A program made the translations under genes and the position numbers. The notes below the pieces were generated by a model. It did no database searches and was not told the origin of the DNA. It worked only from the letters and a program-made list of their open reading frames with translations. This document shows, piece by piece, positions 1 to 5,034 of a stretch of 5,034 nucleotides of DNA (position 1 is the first letter of the stretch; every line of letters starts with the position of its first letter). The DNA lies in contig JACCSN010000456.1 of assembly GCA_013812985.1 (NCBI GenBank), positions 1 to 5,034 on the forward strand, given 5' to 3'. This stretch comes from Hyphomicrobiales bacterium. Lineage in GTDB: Bacteria > Pseudomonadota > Alphaproteobacteria > Rhizobiales > Afifellaceae.

Positions 1-779
1 CGTTCGCCAAGCTCGGCATCGAACGCCCGATCGTGCTCGGCCATTCCTGGGGCGCCATGGTGGCCGTCGCGCTCGGGCTCCGCTACCCGCAAGACGTCGG
101 CAGCCTGGTCCTCGTTTCGGGTTATCATTATCCGACCGCGCGCGCCGATGTGGCGCTGATGTCGCTGCCCGCCATCCCGGTCATCGGCGATCTCATGACC
201 CACACCATCTCGCCGCTGCTCGGCCGCCTGATCTGGCGTGGGCTCCTGTGGAAGCTCTTCAGCCCCAATCAAGTGACGGCCGCGTTCGAGCGCTTTCCCA
301 AATGGATGGCGCTCAGGCCCGGGCAGATCCATGCGAGCGCGGCGGAATCGGCGATGATGATCCCGGCCGCCGCGCGCCTCAGCCGGCGCTACCGCGAGCT
401 TACCGTGCCCGCCGTGATCATGGCCGGCGCCGGCGACCGGCAGGTGACTCCGGCGCATCATGCGTCGCGGCTGCACCGGGAACTCGCGGACAGCACCCTG
501 CACATCGTTCCGGGCGTCGGGCACATGGTTCATCACATCGTTCCGGAGGTGGTTCTGGCGGCGATCCATGAGGCGGCGGACGCCGCGATGAGGCGCGTGG
601 GGGCGTCCGCCGCGTTCGCCCCAGCACCGGCGCCCGATCAGGCCACGAGCTTCAGCCCGATCAAGCCCGCCACGATCAGCCCGATGCAGGCGAGCCGAAG
701 CGCAGTGGCGGGCTCGCCGAAAAGGACGATGCCGAGGATCGCCGTGCCGACCGTGCCGATGCCGGTCCACACGGCGTAG
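1..779 (+). CDS. alpha/beta fold hydrolase, 5'-truncated
   Basis: This is the C-terminal part of an alpha/beta hydrolase; its N-terminus lies left of the window. The frame is open from base 3 (F-A-K-L-G-I-E-R) to a TAG at 777-779. The nucleophile elbow G-H-S-W-G is at 39-53, with the Ser codon at 45-47. A likely catalytic Asp follows in AGAGDRQV (Asp codon 435-437) and the His in GVGHM (His codon 522-524), so the triad order Ser-Asp-His is complete. The region between elbow and Asp is a helical, partly hydrophobic cap. Substrate cannot be told from the sequence; esterase, lipase, epoxide hydrolase and haloperoxidase-like enzymes all share this layout. The fold should end near base 600, after the helix following the His. 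The remaining 60 or so residues are Ala/Pro/Ser-rich and their last 47 codons run antisense through sugE, so this tail is probably not a conserved domain. Confidence 0.85.
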   Translation, partial: FAKLGIERPIVLGHSWGAMVAVALGLRYPQDVGSLVLVSGYHYPTARADVALMSLPAIPVIGDLMTHTISPLLGRLIWRGLLWKLFSPNQVTAAFERFPKWMALRPGQIHASAAESAMMIPAAARLSRRYRELTVPAVIMAGAGDRQVTPAHHASRLHRELADSTLHIVPGVGHMVHHIVPEVVLAAIHEAADAAMRRVGASAAFAPAPAPDQATSFSPIKPATISPMQASRSAVAGSPKRTMPRIAVPTVPMPVHTA

Positions 780-952
780 CCAGTGCCGACGGGCAGCGTC
801 TTCAAGGCAAGCCCGAGAAGAGCCAGGCTGACGACCATGCTGGCCACCGTCCAGATCGATGGAGCAAGCTTGCTGAATCCGTCGGTGTATTTCAGCCCGA
901 TGGCCCAGCCGACCTCGAACAGCCCGGCGAAGAACAGATAGACCCAAGCCAT
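638..952 (-). CDS. sugE: SMR family guanidinium exporter SugE/Gdx
   Basis: A 104-residue inner-membrane protein with four hydrophobic helices, the normal length for small multidrug resistance transporters, which act as antiparallel dimers exchanging cation for protons. It aligns along its length with E. coli SugE (shared blocks [23 protein letters not shown]). It carries the residues known to define the guanidinium-exporter (Gdx) subtype: Glu13, Trp16, Ser42, Tyr59 and Trp62 in this numbering. Guanidinium is therefore the likely physiological substrate, with some quaternary ammonium export possible. The ATG at 950-952 is chosen over an in-frame TTG at 977-979 because it matches the SugE N-terminus (M-A-W-V against M-S-W-I) and has AGGGA five bases upstream. 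The gene stands alone: divergent from tupA, and overlapping the end of the hydrolase gene by 142 bp tail to tail. No guanidine-degradation genes are visible. Confidence 0.93.
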   Translation of the reverse strand: MAWVYLFFAGLFEVGWAIGLKYTDGFSKLAPSIWTVASMVVSLALLGLALKTLPVGTGYAVWTGIGTVGTAILGIVLFGEPATALRLACIGLIVAGLIGLKLVA

Positions 953-957
953 GAAGA

Positions 958-962
958 TCCCT
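958..962 (-). promoter_or_regulatory. ribosome binding site of sugE
   Basis: On the minus strand the bases read AGGGA, followed by a five-base spacer (TCTTC) and the ATG at 950-952. The upstream TTG alternative at 979 has no comparable site, so this decides the start. Confidence 0.6.
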
Positions 963-990
963 AAAGTCGCCGATCCCAACTGCCCTGCTA

Positions 991-1023
991 GGGCCGGAGG
1001 CCCGGAGAGGTTCGGCTGAACCT
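991..1023. other. two adjacent hairpins in the sugE/tupA spacer
   Basis: Two perfect inverted repeats lie four bases apart. The first is GGGCC (991-995), a three-base loop GGA, then GGCCC (999-1003). The second is AGGTTC (1008-1013), loop GGCT, then GAACCT (1018-1023). They fall in the 98-bp spacer between the divergent starts of sugE (952) and tupA (1051), so they could act as leader RNA on either strand or as protein-binding sites. Read toward sugE the loops are AGCC and TCC, which lack the ACGR loop of the guanidine-II riboswitch. I recognise no known RNA family with confidence. Confidence 0.4.
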
Positions 1024-1037
1024 GTGATTATGCAAGC

Positions 1038-1043
1038 AGGAAA
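1038..1043 (+). promoter_or_regulatory. ribosome binding site of tupA
   Basis: AGGAAA lies seven bases before the ATG at 1051. Two further in-frame starts upstream, GTG 1024 and ATG 1030, would put extra residues ahead of the signal peptide and lack a matching site. GTG 1024 starts immediately after the second hairpin. Confidence 0.6.
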
Positions 1044-1050
1044 CGCGCGG

Positions 1051-1863
1051 ATGTTCCTTCTCAAGCATTGTTTGGTCGCGCTCGCCATCCTGCTGGCCGG
1101 CCCGTCGATCGCGCAGGACCGTTTCATCACGGTGGCGTCCACCACCTCGACGGAGCAATCGGGCCTTTTCGAACATCTGCTGCCCAGGTTCACCGAGAAG
1201 ACCGGCATCGAAGTCCGCGTCGTGGCGCAAGGCACGGGCCAAGCGCTCAAGACGGCGGAGGGCGGCAATGCCGATGTGGTGTTCGTTCATGATCCCGTCG
1301 CGGAAGAGAAGTTCGTCGCGGCGGGGTTCGGGGTCAGCCGCAAGCCCGTCATGTACAACGACTTCGTTCTCGCGGGTCCGGCGTCCGATCCTGCCGGCGT
1401 GAAAGGCTCCACGGACATCGTGGCGGCGCTGACCAAGGTCGCGCAGGCGGCGGCGCCGTTCACCTCGCGCGGCGACGATTCGGGGACGCACAAGGCGGAA
1501 CAGCGGCTTTGGGAGCAGGCCGGCATCAAGCCGGCAGCAGACTGGTATCGCGAGGTGGGCTCCGGCATGGGGCCGACGCTCAATACAGCCTCGGGGATGA
1601 ACGCATACGTGCTCACCGATCGCGGCACGTGGCTGAATTTCAAGAACCGCGGCGAGCTGGACATCCTGGTCGAGGGGGACCAGCGGCTGATCAATCCTTA
1701 CCACGTCATGCTGGTGAACCCGGAGAAGCATCCGACCGTGAGGGCGGCGGACGGGCAGGCTTTTATCGATTGGCTCGTCTCCGCGGAAGGCCAGGGCGCC
1801 ATTGGAAGCTACAAGATCGGGGGAGAGCAGGCATTCTTCCCAAATGCCGACGCGGGTTCCTGA
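1051..1863 (+). CDS. tupA: tungstate ABC transporter substrate-binding protein TupA
   Basis: A 270-residue periplasmic binding protein of the TupA family, which captures tungstate (in some members also molybdate) and passes it to the TupB permease and TupC ATPase. Residues 1-21 are a Sec signal peptide (basic K5-H6, hydrophobic core, cleavage likely after S-I-A before Q-D). The mature protein opens with the family's oxyanion-loop motif, STTSTEQSGL (30-39). Other family blocks are GTGQALK (61-67), MYNDFVLAGP (101-110), SRGDDSGTH (139-147), TLNTASGMNAYVLTDRGTW (177-195) and NPYHVMLVNP (215-224). Residues of the TTS and SRGDDSG loops are expected to contact the oxyanion; this comes from family knowledge. 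There is no lipobox, so the protein should be soluble. The usual partners tupB and tupC are absent: the next gene begins its 3' end 53 bp downstream on the opposite strand. The start at 1051 fits both the signal peptide and the RBS. Confidence 0.92.
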   Translation: MFLLKHCLVALAILLAGPSIAQDRFITVASTTSTEQSGLFEHLLPRFTEKTGIEVRVVAQGTGQALKTAEGGNADVVFVHDPVAEEKFVAAGFGVSRKPVMYNDFVLAGPASDPAGVKGSTDIVAALTKVAQAAAPFTSRGDDSGTHKAEQRLWEQAGIKPAADWYREVGSGMGPTLNTASGMNAYVLTDRGTWLNFKNRGELDILVEGDQRLINPYHVMLVNPEKHPTVRAADGQAFIDWLVSAEGQGAIGSYKIGGEQAFFPNADAGS

Positions 1864-1884
1864 CCGGTCGAGTTTAGAATTGTT

Positions 1885-1911
1885 GCGCTGGGTCTACCAC
1901 CCCTCCAGCGC
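1885..1911. terminator. possible bidirectional terminator (inverted repeat)
   Basis: GCGCTGG (1885-1891) and CCAGCGC (1905-1911) form a perfect seven-base-pair stem with a 13-base loop. It sits between the convergent stops of tupA (1863) and the DUF3750 gene (1917). The position suits a terminator serving both genes, but neither strand has a T-tract after the stem and the loop is long, so it is not a canonical intrinsic terminator. Confidence 0.35.
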
Positions 1912-1916
1912 CCTGA

Positions 1917-2657
1917 TCAGAACGGCTCGCCGAGCGCGCCGAAGCCGGGGAGGATCAGGGTTGGATTGTGGAAACGGATGCCGGCGACGAGGCCTAGCAG
2001 GTTGAGCTCGATTCCCTGCCGCCATCCGATCGTCAGGCCGGCGAACCCGCCGAGGCTGATCGCCCAGCCGCCTCCGGCGGCGCGGCTGACCCAGCCTTCG
2101 GTCGGAAAATCCTTGCCGATCGCGGTCGGCGGCATGTCCGCTCCCAATTCCGGCGCCGCGGCCAGGATGTTGGCGACGAAGGTGTTGGAGTTCGGCCCCG
2201 GCCAGATGCGGTAGGCGCCGGGCTCCGACCAGTGATAAGCCCGGATCGCGGCTTCGATCATTGGCAGAAGCCGTTCCGCCGCCGGGCCTTTCAGCTCGTG
2301 GATCACGACAGGATCGTTGGAATACCAGCGGCCGTCCGCCGGCTGGCTGTTCCGCCGCACCGGATTGCCCCAGCCGACCACCTCGTAGCGCTCGTAGGCG
2401 GATGCGTTCTTGTGCTTCAAGACGAGCCAGGTATGGACGGCCACGATGCCCTTCAGCCCGCCGGTCCGGGCGGCCATCACGCGAATGCTGGCCTCCGGCT
2501 CCGCGCGAGGAGGCGGCAGCGTCCCGGCGCTCGACCAATCGGCGCTGTGCCAGTTCCGCGGACGTTCCTCGGAGAGCCAGACGGCGGCGTGGACGAGGAC
2601 GGGCAGGAAGAAGACGACGAAGATGATGAGAAGCGTATATTTGATCACGGTCGACAT
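1917..2657 (-). CDS. DUF3750 family membrane-anchored protein
   Basis: A 246-residue protein of unknown function that I recognise as DUF3750, a family found mainly in proteobacteria. From the ATG at 2655-2657, residues 5-26 form one hydrophobic segment that may be an N-terminal anchor or uncleaved signal; it ends in V-H-A-A-V-W-L. The rest would then lie in the periplasm. Conserved-looking blocks follow: SEERPRNWHSADWSSAG (29-45), VMAARTG (61-67), VAVHTWLVLK (73-82), RYEVVGWG (90-97), YRIWPGPNSNTF (149-160), PPTAIGKDF (176-184) and a glycine-rich C-terminus. His75 followed later by N-S-N-T-F-V (156-161) resembles the His...Asn-Cys pattern of LRAT/permuted NlpC-P60 folds, with Ser in place of Cys; this is my inference. 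An in-frame GTG at 2676-2678 would add seven residues, and neither start has a clear ribosome binding site. The gene is convergent with tupA and divergent from the asparaginase gene. Confidence 0.85.
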   Translation of the reverse strand: MSTVIKYTLLIIFVVFFLPVLVHAAVWLSEERPRNWHSADWSSAGTLPPPRAEPEASIRVMAARTGGLKGIVAVHTWLVLKHKNASAYERYEVVGWGNPVRRNSQPADGRWYSNDPVVIHELKGPAAERLLPMIEAAIRAYHWSEPGAYRIWPGPNSNTFVANILAAAPELGADMPPTAIGKDFPTEGWVSRAAGGGWAISLGGFAGLTIGWRQGIELNLLGLVAGIRFHNPTLILPGFGALGEPF

Positions 2658-2658
2658 G

Positions 2659-2705
2659 AGCGGATGGCGGGAAGGCACGATGCAGATAGGCGTTCACGAT
2701 CCGCT
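2659..2705. repeat. inverted repeat in divergent DUF3750/asparaginase spacer
   Basis: AGCGGAT (2659-2665) and ATCCGCT (2699-2705) are perfect seven-base inverted copies, 33 bases apart, in the 72-bp spacer between the two divergent genes. They could be half-sites for a regulator or chance. No convincing -35/-10 pair is visible in this spacer for either gene. Confidence 0.25.
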
Positions 2706-2719
2706 TTGCACATCGGAAT

Positions 2720-2724
2720 GGGGA
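2720..2724 (+). promoter_or_regulatory. ribosome binding site of the asparaginase gene
   Basis: The purine run GGGGA, with a five-base spacer AAAGG, precedes the ATG at 2730. It favours this start over the in-frame ATG at 2718, which would add only M-G-K-R and has a weaker CGGA just ahead of it. Confidence 0.45.
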
Positions 2725-2729
2725 AAAGG

Positions 2730-3737
2730 ATGAGCAACCCGGTGCTGGTCGAGGTCACGCGCGGCGATGTTGTCGAAAGCCGGCATCGCGGGGCCGTGTC
2801 CGTCCAGGAGGCGGACGGGAATGCCCGGTGCGCGCTTGGCGATGTGGACCATCCGGTTTTCCCCCGCTCCGCGGTGAAGGCGCTTCAGGCGCTGCCGCTT
2901 GTGGAAACCGGAGCGGCGGACGCATTCGGATACGGCGCGCGCGAGCTTGCCTTGGCGCAGGCGTCGCATGGCGGCGAGCCCGCGCATGTGGAAGGCGTGG
3001 CCGCGATGCTCGCCGCGATCGGCCTGTCCGAGGCCGACCTCGAATGCGGCCCGCAGCTGCCGAGCCACAAGGGATCGGCGGCGCTGCTCATGCGCGACGG
3101 CGGAACGCCCAGCCAGCTCCACAACAACTGCTCGGGCAAGCACGCCAATTTCCTCTCTGTCGCAAGCCATCTCGGGGTGGACCAGCGCGGTTACGTCCTG
3201 CCGCGTCATCCCGTGCAGGACGCTATCCGCGATGTGCTGGAAAGCCTGACGGGAGCGTCGCACAATGCGGGTCATCGCGGCACGGACGGCTGCTCCATTC
3301 CCACCTATGCCGCGCCGCTCTCCGCATTCGCGCGCGGCTTCGCCCGCTTCGCCACCGGCGCCGGCCTGTCGCCCCTTCGCGCCGGCGCGGCCAAGCGGAT
3401 TCTTGATGCGGCCGTGAGCGCGCCGTTCTTCGTCGCCGGCAGCGGCAGGTTCGACACCGAGGTGATGGAAATCCTGAACGGCGCCGCGCTGGTGAAGGGC
3501 GGGGCTGAAGGCGTCCATTGCGCCGCGCTCCCGGCGCTGGGCCTCGGCGTGGCGGTGAAGTGCGACGACGGCGATGGCCGCGCCTCCAGCGCGATCATGG
3601 CGGCATTGCTGGCCCGGCTGATGCCGGAGCACGAGGAGGCGCTGAGGCGCTGGACGGCGCGCCCGGTCCTGACCCGCCGCGGGGCGCAGGCCGGGGAGGT
3701 GCGGGCGGTGAAGGAGGCTTTCGCCGGCCTCAGCTGA
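2730..3737 (+). CDS. asparaginase II family, Rhizobium etli (class 3) type
   Basis: A 335-residue enzyme expected to hydrolyse L-asparagine to aspartate and ammonia. It belongs to the PF06089 family typified by the R. etli enzyme ReAV, unrelated to the E. coli AnsA/AnsB fold and closer to serine beta-lactamase-like folds. The catalytic S-x-x-K is Ser47-Ala-Val-Lys50 in FPRSAVK, and the second active-site serine is Ser79 in QASHGGE. The zinc-site residues are Cys134 and Lys137 in NNCSGKHANF, and Cys188 in GTDGCSIP. Each is exactly one lower than the ReAV positions as I recall them (S48, K51, S80, C135, K138, C189), which makes the assignment strong. No signal peptide is seen, so it is cytoplasmic. 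The reading frame stays open upstream to about 2232, but that part is antisense to the DUF3750 gene; the family N-terminus (S-N-P-V-L-V-E-V-T-R-G) begins at 2730. No asparagine transporter or aspartase gene is adjacent. The stop overlaps the next gene's stop. Confidence 0.93.
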   Translation: MSNPVLVEVTRGDVVESRHRGAVSVQEADGNARCALGDVDHPVFPRSAVKALQALPLVETGAADAFGYGARELALAQASHGGEPAHVEGVAAMLAAIGLSEADLECGPQLPSHKGSAALLMRDGGTPSQLHNNCSGKHANFLSVASHLGVDQRGYVLPRHPVQDAIRDVLESLTGASHNAGHRGTDGCSIPTYAAPLSAFARGFARFATGAGLSPLRAGAAKRILDAAVSAPFFVAGSGRFDTEVMEILNGAALVKGGAEGVHCAALPALGLGVAVKCDDGDGRASSAIMAALLARLMPEHEEALRRWTARPVLTRRGAQAGEVRAVKEAFAGLS

Positions 3738-5034
3738 CGCGGTTTCCCTCGATCGCGAGGTGCGGATAGTCCGCCGCGCTTTCCCGGGCGAGGTCGCCGG
3801 TCGCCACCTCATTCCAGCGCATGCCGAGGATGCCGCCGCTTTCCGCGCCGGAGATCAGGTTGTCGGCGATGAGCGCCGGCCCGGCGCCCTCCGCCACGGA
3901 AACGGTGATGCCGACCCGGCAGCCGCGGATCATGTTGCCGGTGGCGGCGATGTCGCGGAGATACTCGCCCCAGCCAAGGCCGATTCCCACCGGCGCGTTC
4001 TCGATCACGTTGCCCGAGATCGCGGCATCGGCTTCGGCGCCGATTCCGGCGCCGGTCAACGGGGCGCCGCGGGGCAGGCGGGACACCCCGGAGATGTTGC
4101 GGATGAGGTTGCCGGAGCAAACGGCGAGCCGTCCGCCATGCTCCATGAAGTTGGGCATCGAGATGCCGACCGCGGCGTCGTCGATGAGGTTGCCGGAAAC
4201 GATCGCCCCCTCGAAGGCGAACTCCACGTAGATCGCAATCTCGCCCGACCGCGTTGCGGTGTTGCCGCTGACCTGCACGTTGTCGGATGAATAGCAGCGG
4301 ATGGCGGAGAAGCCGCAATCGTCGATGCGGTTGCCGGCGACGATGACGCCGTTCGCCTTGTCGAGATTGATGCCGTTTCCGTACTGCCCCGTGCCGCCGG
4401 AATCCGCCCGGATGGCGGTGACGCGGTTGCCGCGCACGATGGTGTCATCGGCGCTTTCGCTGTCGCGTTGCACCAAAATGCCGGTGCCGCCGCAATCGGC
4501 GACGATGTTGCCCTCGACCAGCATCCCGCGCGACTGGTCGAGGTCGAGCCCGATGGTGCGCGCGTCGCGGAACTTCGAGTTCTCCACCCGACCTGCGCAG
4601 GCGCGGAGCACGGCGCCGGCGGCGGTGCTGGCGGTGAACTCGCAATCTTCCAGAACGAGGTCGTCGACCTCATCGACATCGAGAAGCCCCCGCACGGACT
4701 CGCCCAAGGGCAGCCAGCCGCCGTCGACACTTATCCCTTCCAGCCGGACATGCTTGGCCTGCCGGGCTTTGAGCATGAAGGCGCCGCCGCGGAAGACCAG
4801 CCGTGTCTGTCCAGGCACGCCGAGGAGATGGGCGAAAGGCGGCAGGTCGATCTCCGCCACCTCGTAGCGGCCGGGCGGCAGGAAGAGCGGCCGCGCGTTC
4901 GCTTCCGCCCGCCGCAGCGCGCGGCCGAGCGCGGCGCTTTGGTCGTCCACCGCGCCGGGCGCCACACCCTCCTGCGTCGCGTCGAGAGCGCCGCGCATCT
5001 GGCCGAGCACGTCCTGCGCGCGGACGGGCAAGGC
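3730..5034 (-). CDS. TIGR03808-like parallel beta-helix repeat protein, N-terminus missing
   Basis: At least 434 residues of a gene that continues past the right edge. It resembles the family called twin-arginine-translocated uncharacterised repeat protein (TIGR03808, pectin-lyase-like fold). The first visible residues, A-L-P-V-R-A-Q-D, look like the end of a signal peptide; the twin-arginine motif itself would lie outside the window, so Tat export is inferred from the family. Next comes an amphipathic head including DDQSAALGRAL and LPPGRYEV (a typical start of a pectin-lyase-like helix). A long series of rungs with the motif [VI]-x-G-N follows. Counting residues from the TTG at 5031, asparagines recur at 151, 175, 202, 234, 257, 281, 308, 341, 366, 391 and 430. 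This is the spacing of one helix turn with occasional inserted loops, and suggests an asparagine ladder. Catalytic residues of polysaccharide lyases or hydrolases cannot be assigned. It ends ...IEGNRVS, sharing its stop region with the asparaginase gene. Confidence 0.85.
   Translation of the reverse strand, partial: ALPVRAQDVLGQMRGALDATQEGVAPGAVDDQSAALGRALRRAEANARPLFLPPGRYEVAEIDLPPFAHLLGVPGQTRLVFRGGAFMLKARQAKHVRLEGISVDGGWLPLGESVRGLLDVDEVDDLVLEDCEFTASTAAGAVLRACAGRVENSKFRDARTIGLDLDQSRGMLVEGNIVADCGGTGILVQRDSESADDTIVRGNRVTAIRADSGGTGQYGNGINLDKANGVIVAGNRIDDCGFSAIRCYSSDNVQVSGNTATRSGEIAIYVEFAFEGAIVSGNLIDDAAVGISMPNFMEHGGRLAVCSGNLIRNISGVSRLPRGAPLTGAGIGAEADAAISGNVIENAPVGIGLGWGEYLRDIAATGNMIRGCRVGITVSVAEGAGPALIADNLISGAESGGILGMRWNEVATGDLARESAADYPHLAIEGNRVS
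3934..4513 (-). repeat. coding repeat: recurring GGCAAC (Gly-Asn) word
   Basis: On the + strand the word GTTGCC recurs at 3934, 4009, 4108, 4189, 4261, 4330, 4426 and 4507, usually followed by G. Spacings are 75, 99, 81, 72, 69, 96 and 81 bases, all multiples of three. On the coding (minus) strand it is GGC-AAC, the Gly-Asn of each beta-helix rung. The flanking DNA is diverged, so this is an old protein repeat and not a recent tandem duplication. Confidence 0.7.

Noticed and set aside
953..979. TTG start adding nine residues to SugE
   Set aside because: The extra residues do not match SugE proteins, and the ATG at 952 has a well-placed AGGGA.
953..1050. A guanidine riboswitch controlling sugE
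   Set aside because: The hairpin loops lack ACGR, and the only ykkC-like words lie on the opposite strand and are too short for the fold. I do not annotate it as a riboswitch.
1287..1694. Minus-strand open frames antisense to tupA, including a longer one at 988-1731
   Set aside because: TupA is unmistakable on the + strand, and the antisense products have no domain or membrane pattern.
1894..2697. A 267-codon minus-strand frame overlapping the DUF3750 gene in another frame
   Set aside because: It is an Arg-rich shadow; the 1917-2657 frame carries the conserved family blocks and a hydrophobic N-terminus.
2232..2729. A 166-codon forward extension of the asparaginase reading frame
   Set aside because: It is antisense to the DUF3750 gene, has no family similarity and is rich in Arg/Pro/Gly as expected of a G+C-rich shadow frame. 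The asparaginase N-terminus begins at 2730 with its own ribosome binding site.
2694..3812. A 372-codon minus-strand open frame opposite the asparaginase gene
   Set aside because: It is Arg/Ala-rich with no recognisable motif, and covers a gene whose catalytic residues are all intact on the + strand.
3760..4290. A 176-codon + strand frame inside the repeat-protein gene
   Set aside because: It is His/Asp/Ala-rich, produced by the complement of the Gly-Asn repeats. The minus-strand beta-helix pattern explains the region.
3934..4513. Regularly recurring GTTGCCG words suggesting a CRISPR-like or tandem array
   Set aside because: The repeats are only about seven bases, unevenly spaced by multiples of three, and coincide with Gly-Asn codons of a protein repeat.

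Overview
The window is a G+C-rich stretch of ordinary bacterial chromosome. It most resembles an alphaproteobacterium of the Hyphomicrobiales (Rhizobiales) type. This rests on gene content: a Rhizobium etli-type (class 3) asparaginase, a DUF3750 protein, and a Tat-associated beta-helix repeat protein of the TIGR03808 kind. It is inference from family distribution as I know it, not a database match. I see no rRNA, tRNA, insertion sequence, phage gene or CRISPR array.

There are six protein genes, strictly alternating in strand (+ - + - + -). From left to right: the 3' part of an alpha/beta hydrolase (1-779, +, cut by the window edge); a small multidrug resistance protein of the SugE/Gdx guanidinium-exporter subtype (638-952, -); an orphan tungstate-binding periplasmic protein, TupA (1051-1863, +); a membrane-anchored DUF3750 protein (1917-2657, -); a zinc-type asparaginase II (2730-3737, +); and a right-handed parallel beta-helix repeat protein whose N-terminus lies beyond the right edge (3730-5034, -).

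Because neighbours never share a strand, nothing visible is an operon. The genes pair up as three convergent junctions (hydrolase/sugE, tupA/DUF3750, asparaginase/repeat protein) and two divergent spacers (sugE/tupA, about 98 bp; DUF3750/asparaginase, about 72 bp). Two convergent junctions overlap: 142 bp at hydrolase/sugE, and 8 bp at asparaginase/repeat protein, where both stop codons lie in a single palindrome. No stretch over 300 bases lacks a gene.

The genes do not form a recognisable pathway. They look like independent housekeeping and accessory functions: guanidinium export, tungstate capture, asparagine hydrolysis and envelope proteins of unknown role. I found no convincing new multi-gene system. 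The points most worth a second look are the orphan TupA, the structured sugE/tupA spacer, an LRAT/NlpC-like His...Asn-Ser pattern in the DUF3750 protein, and the hydrolase tail that runs antisense through sugE.
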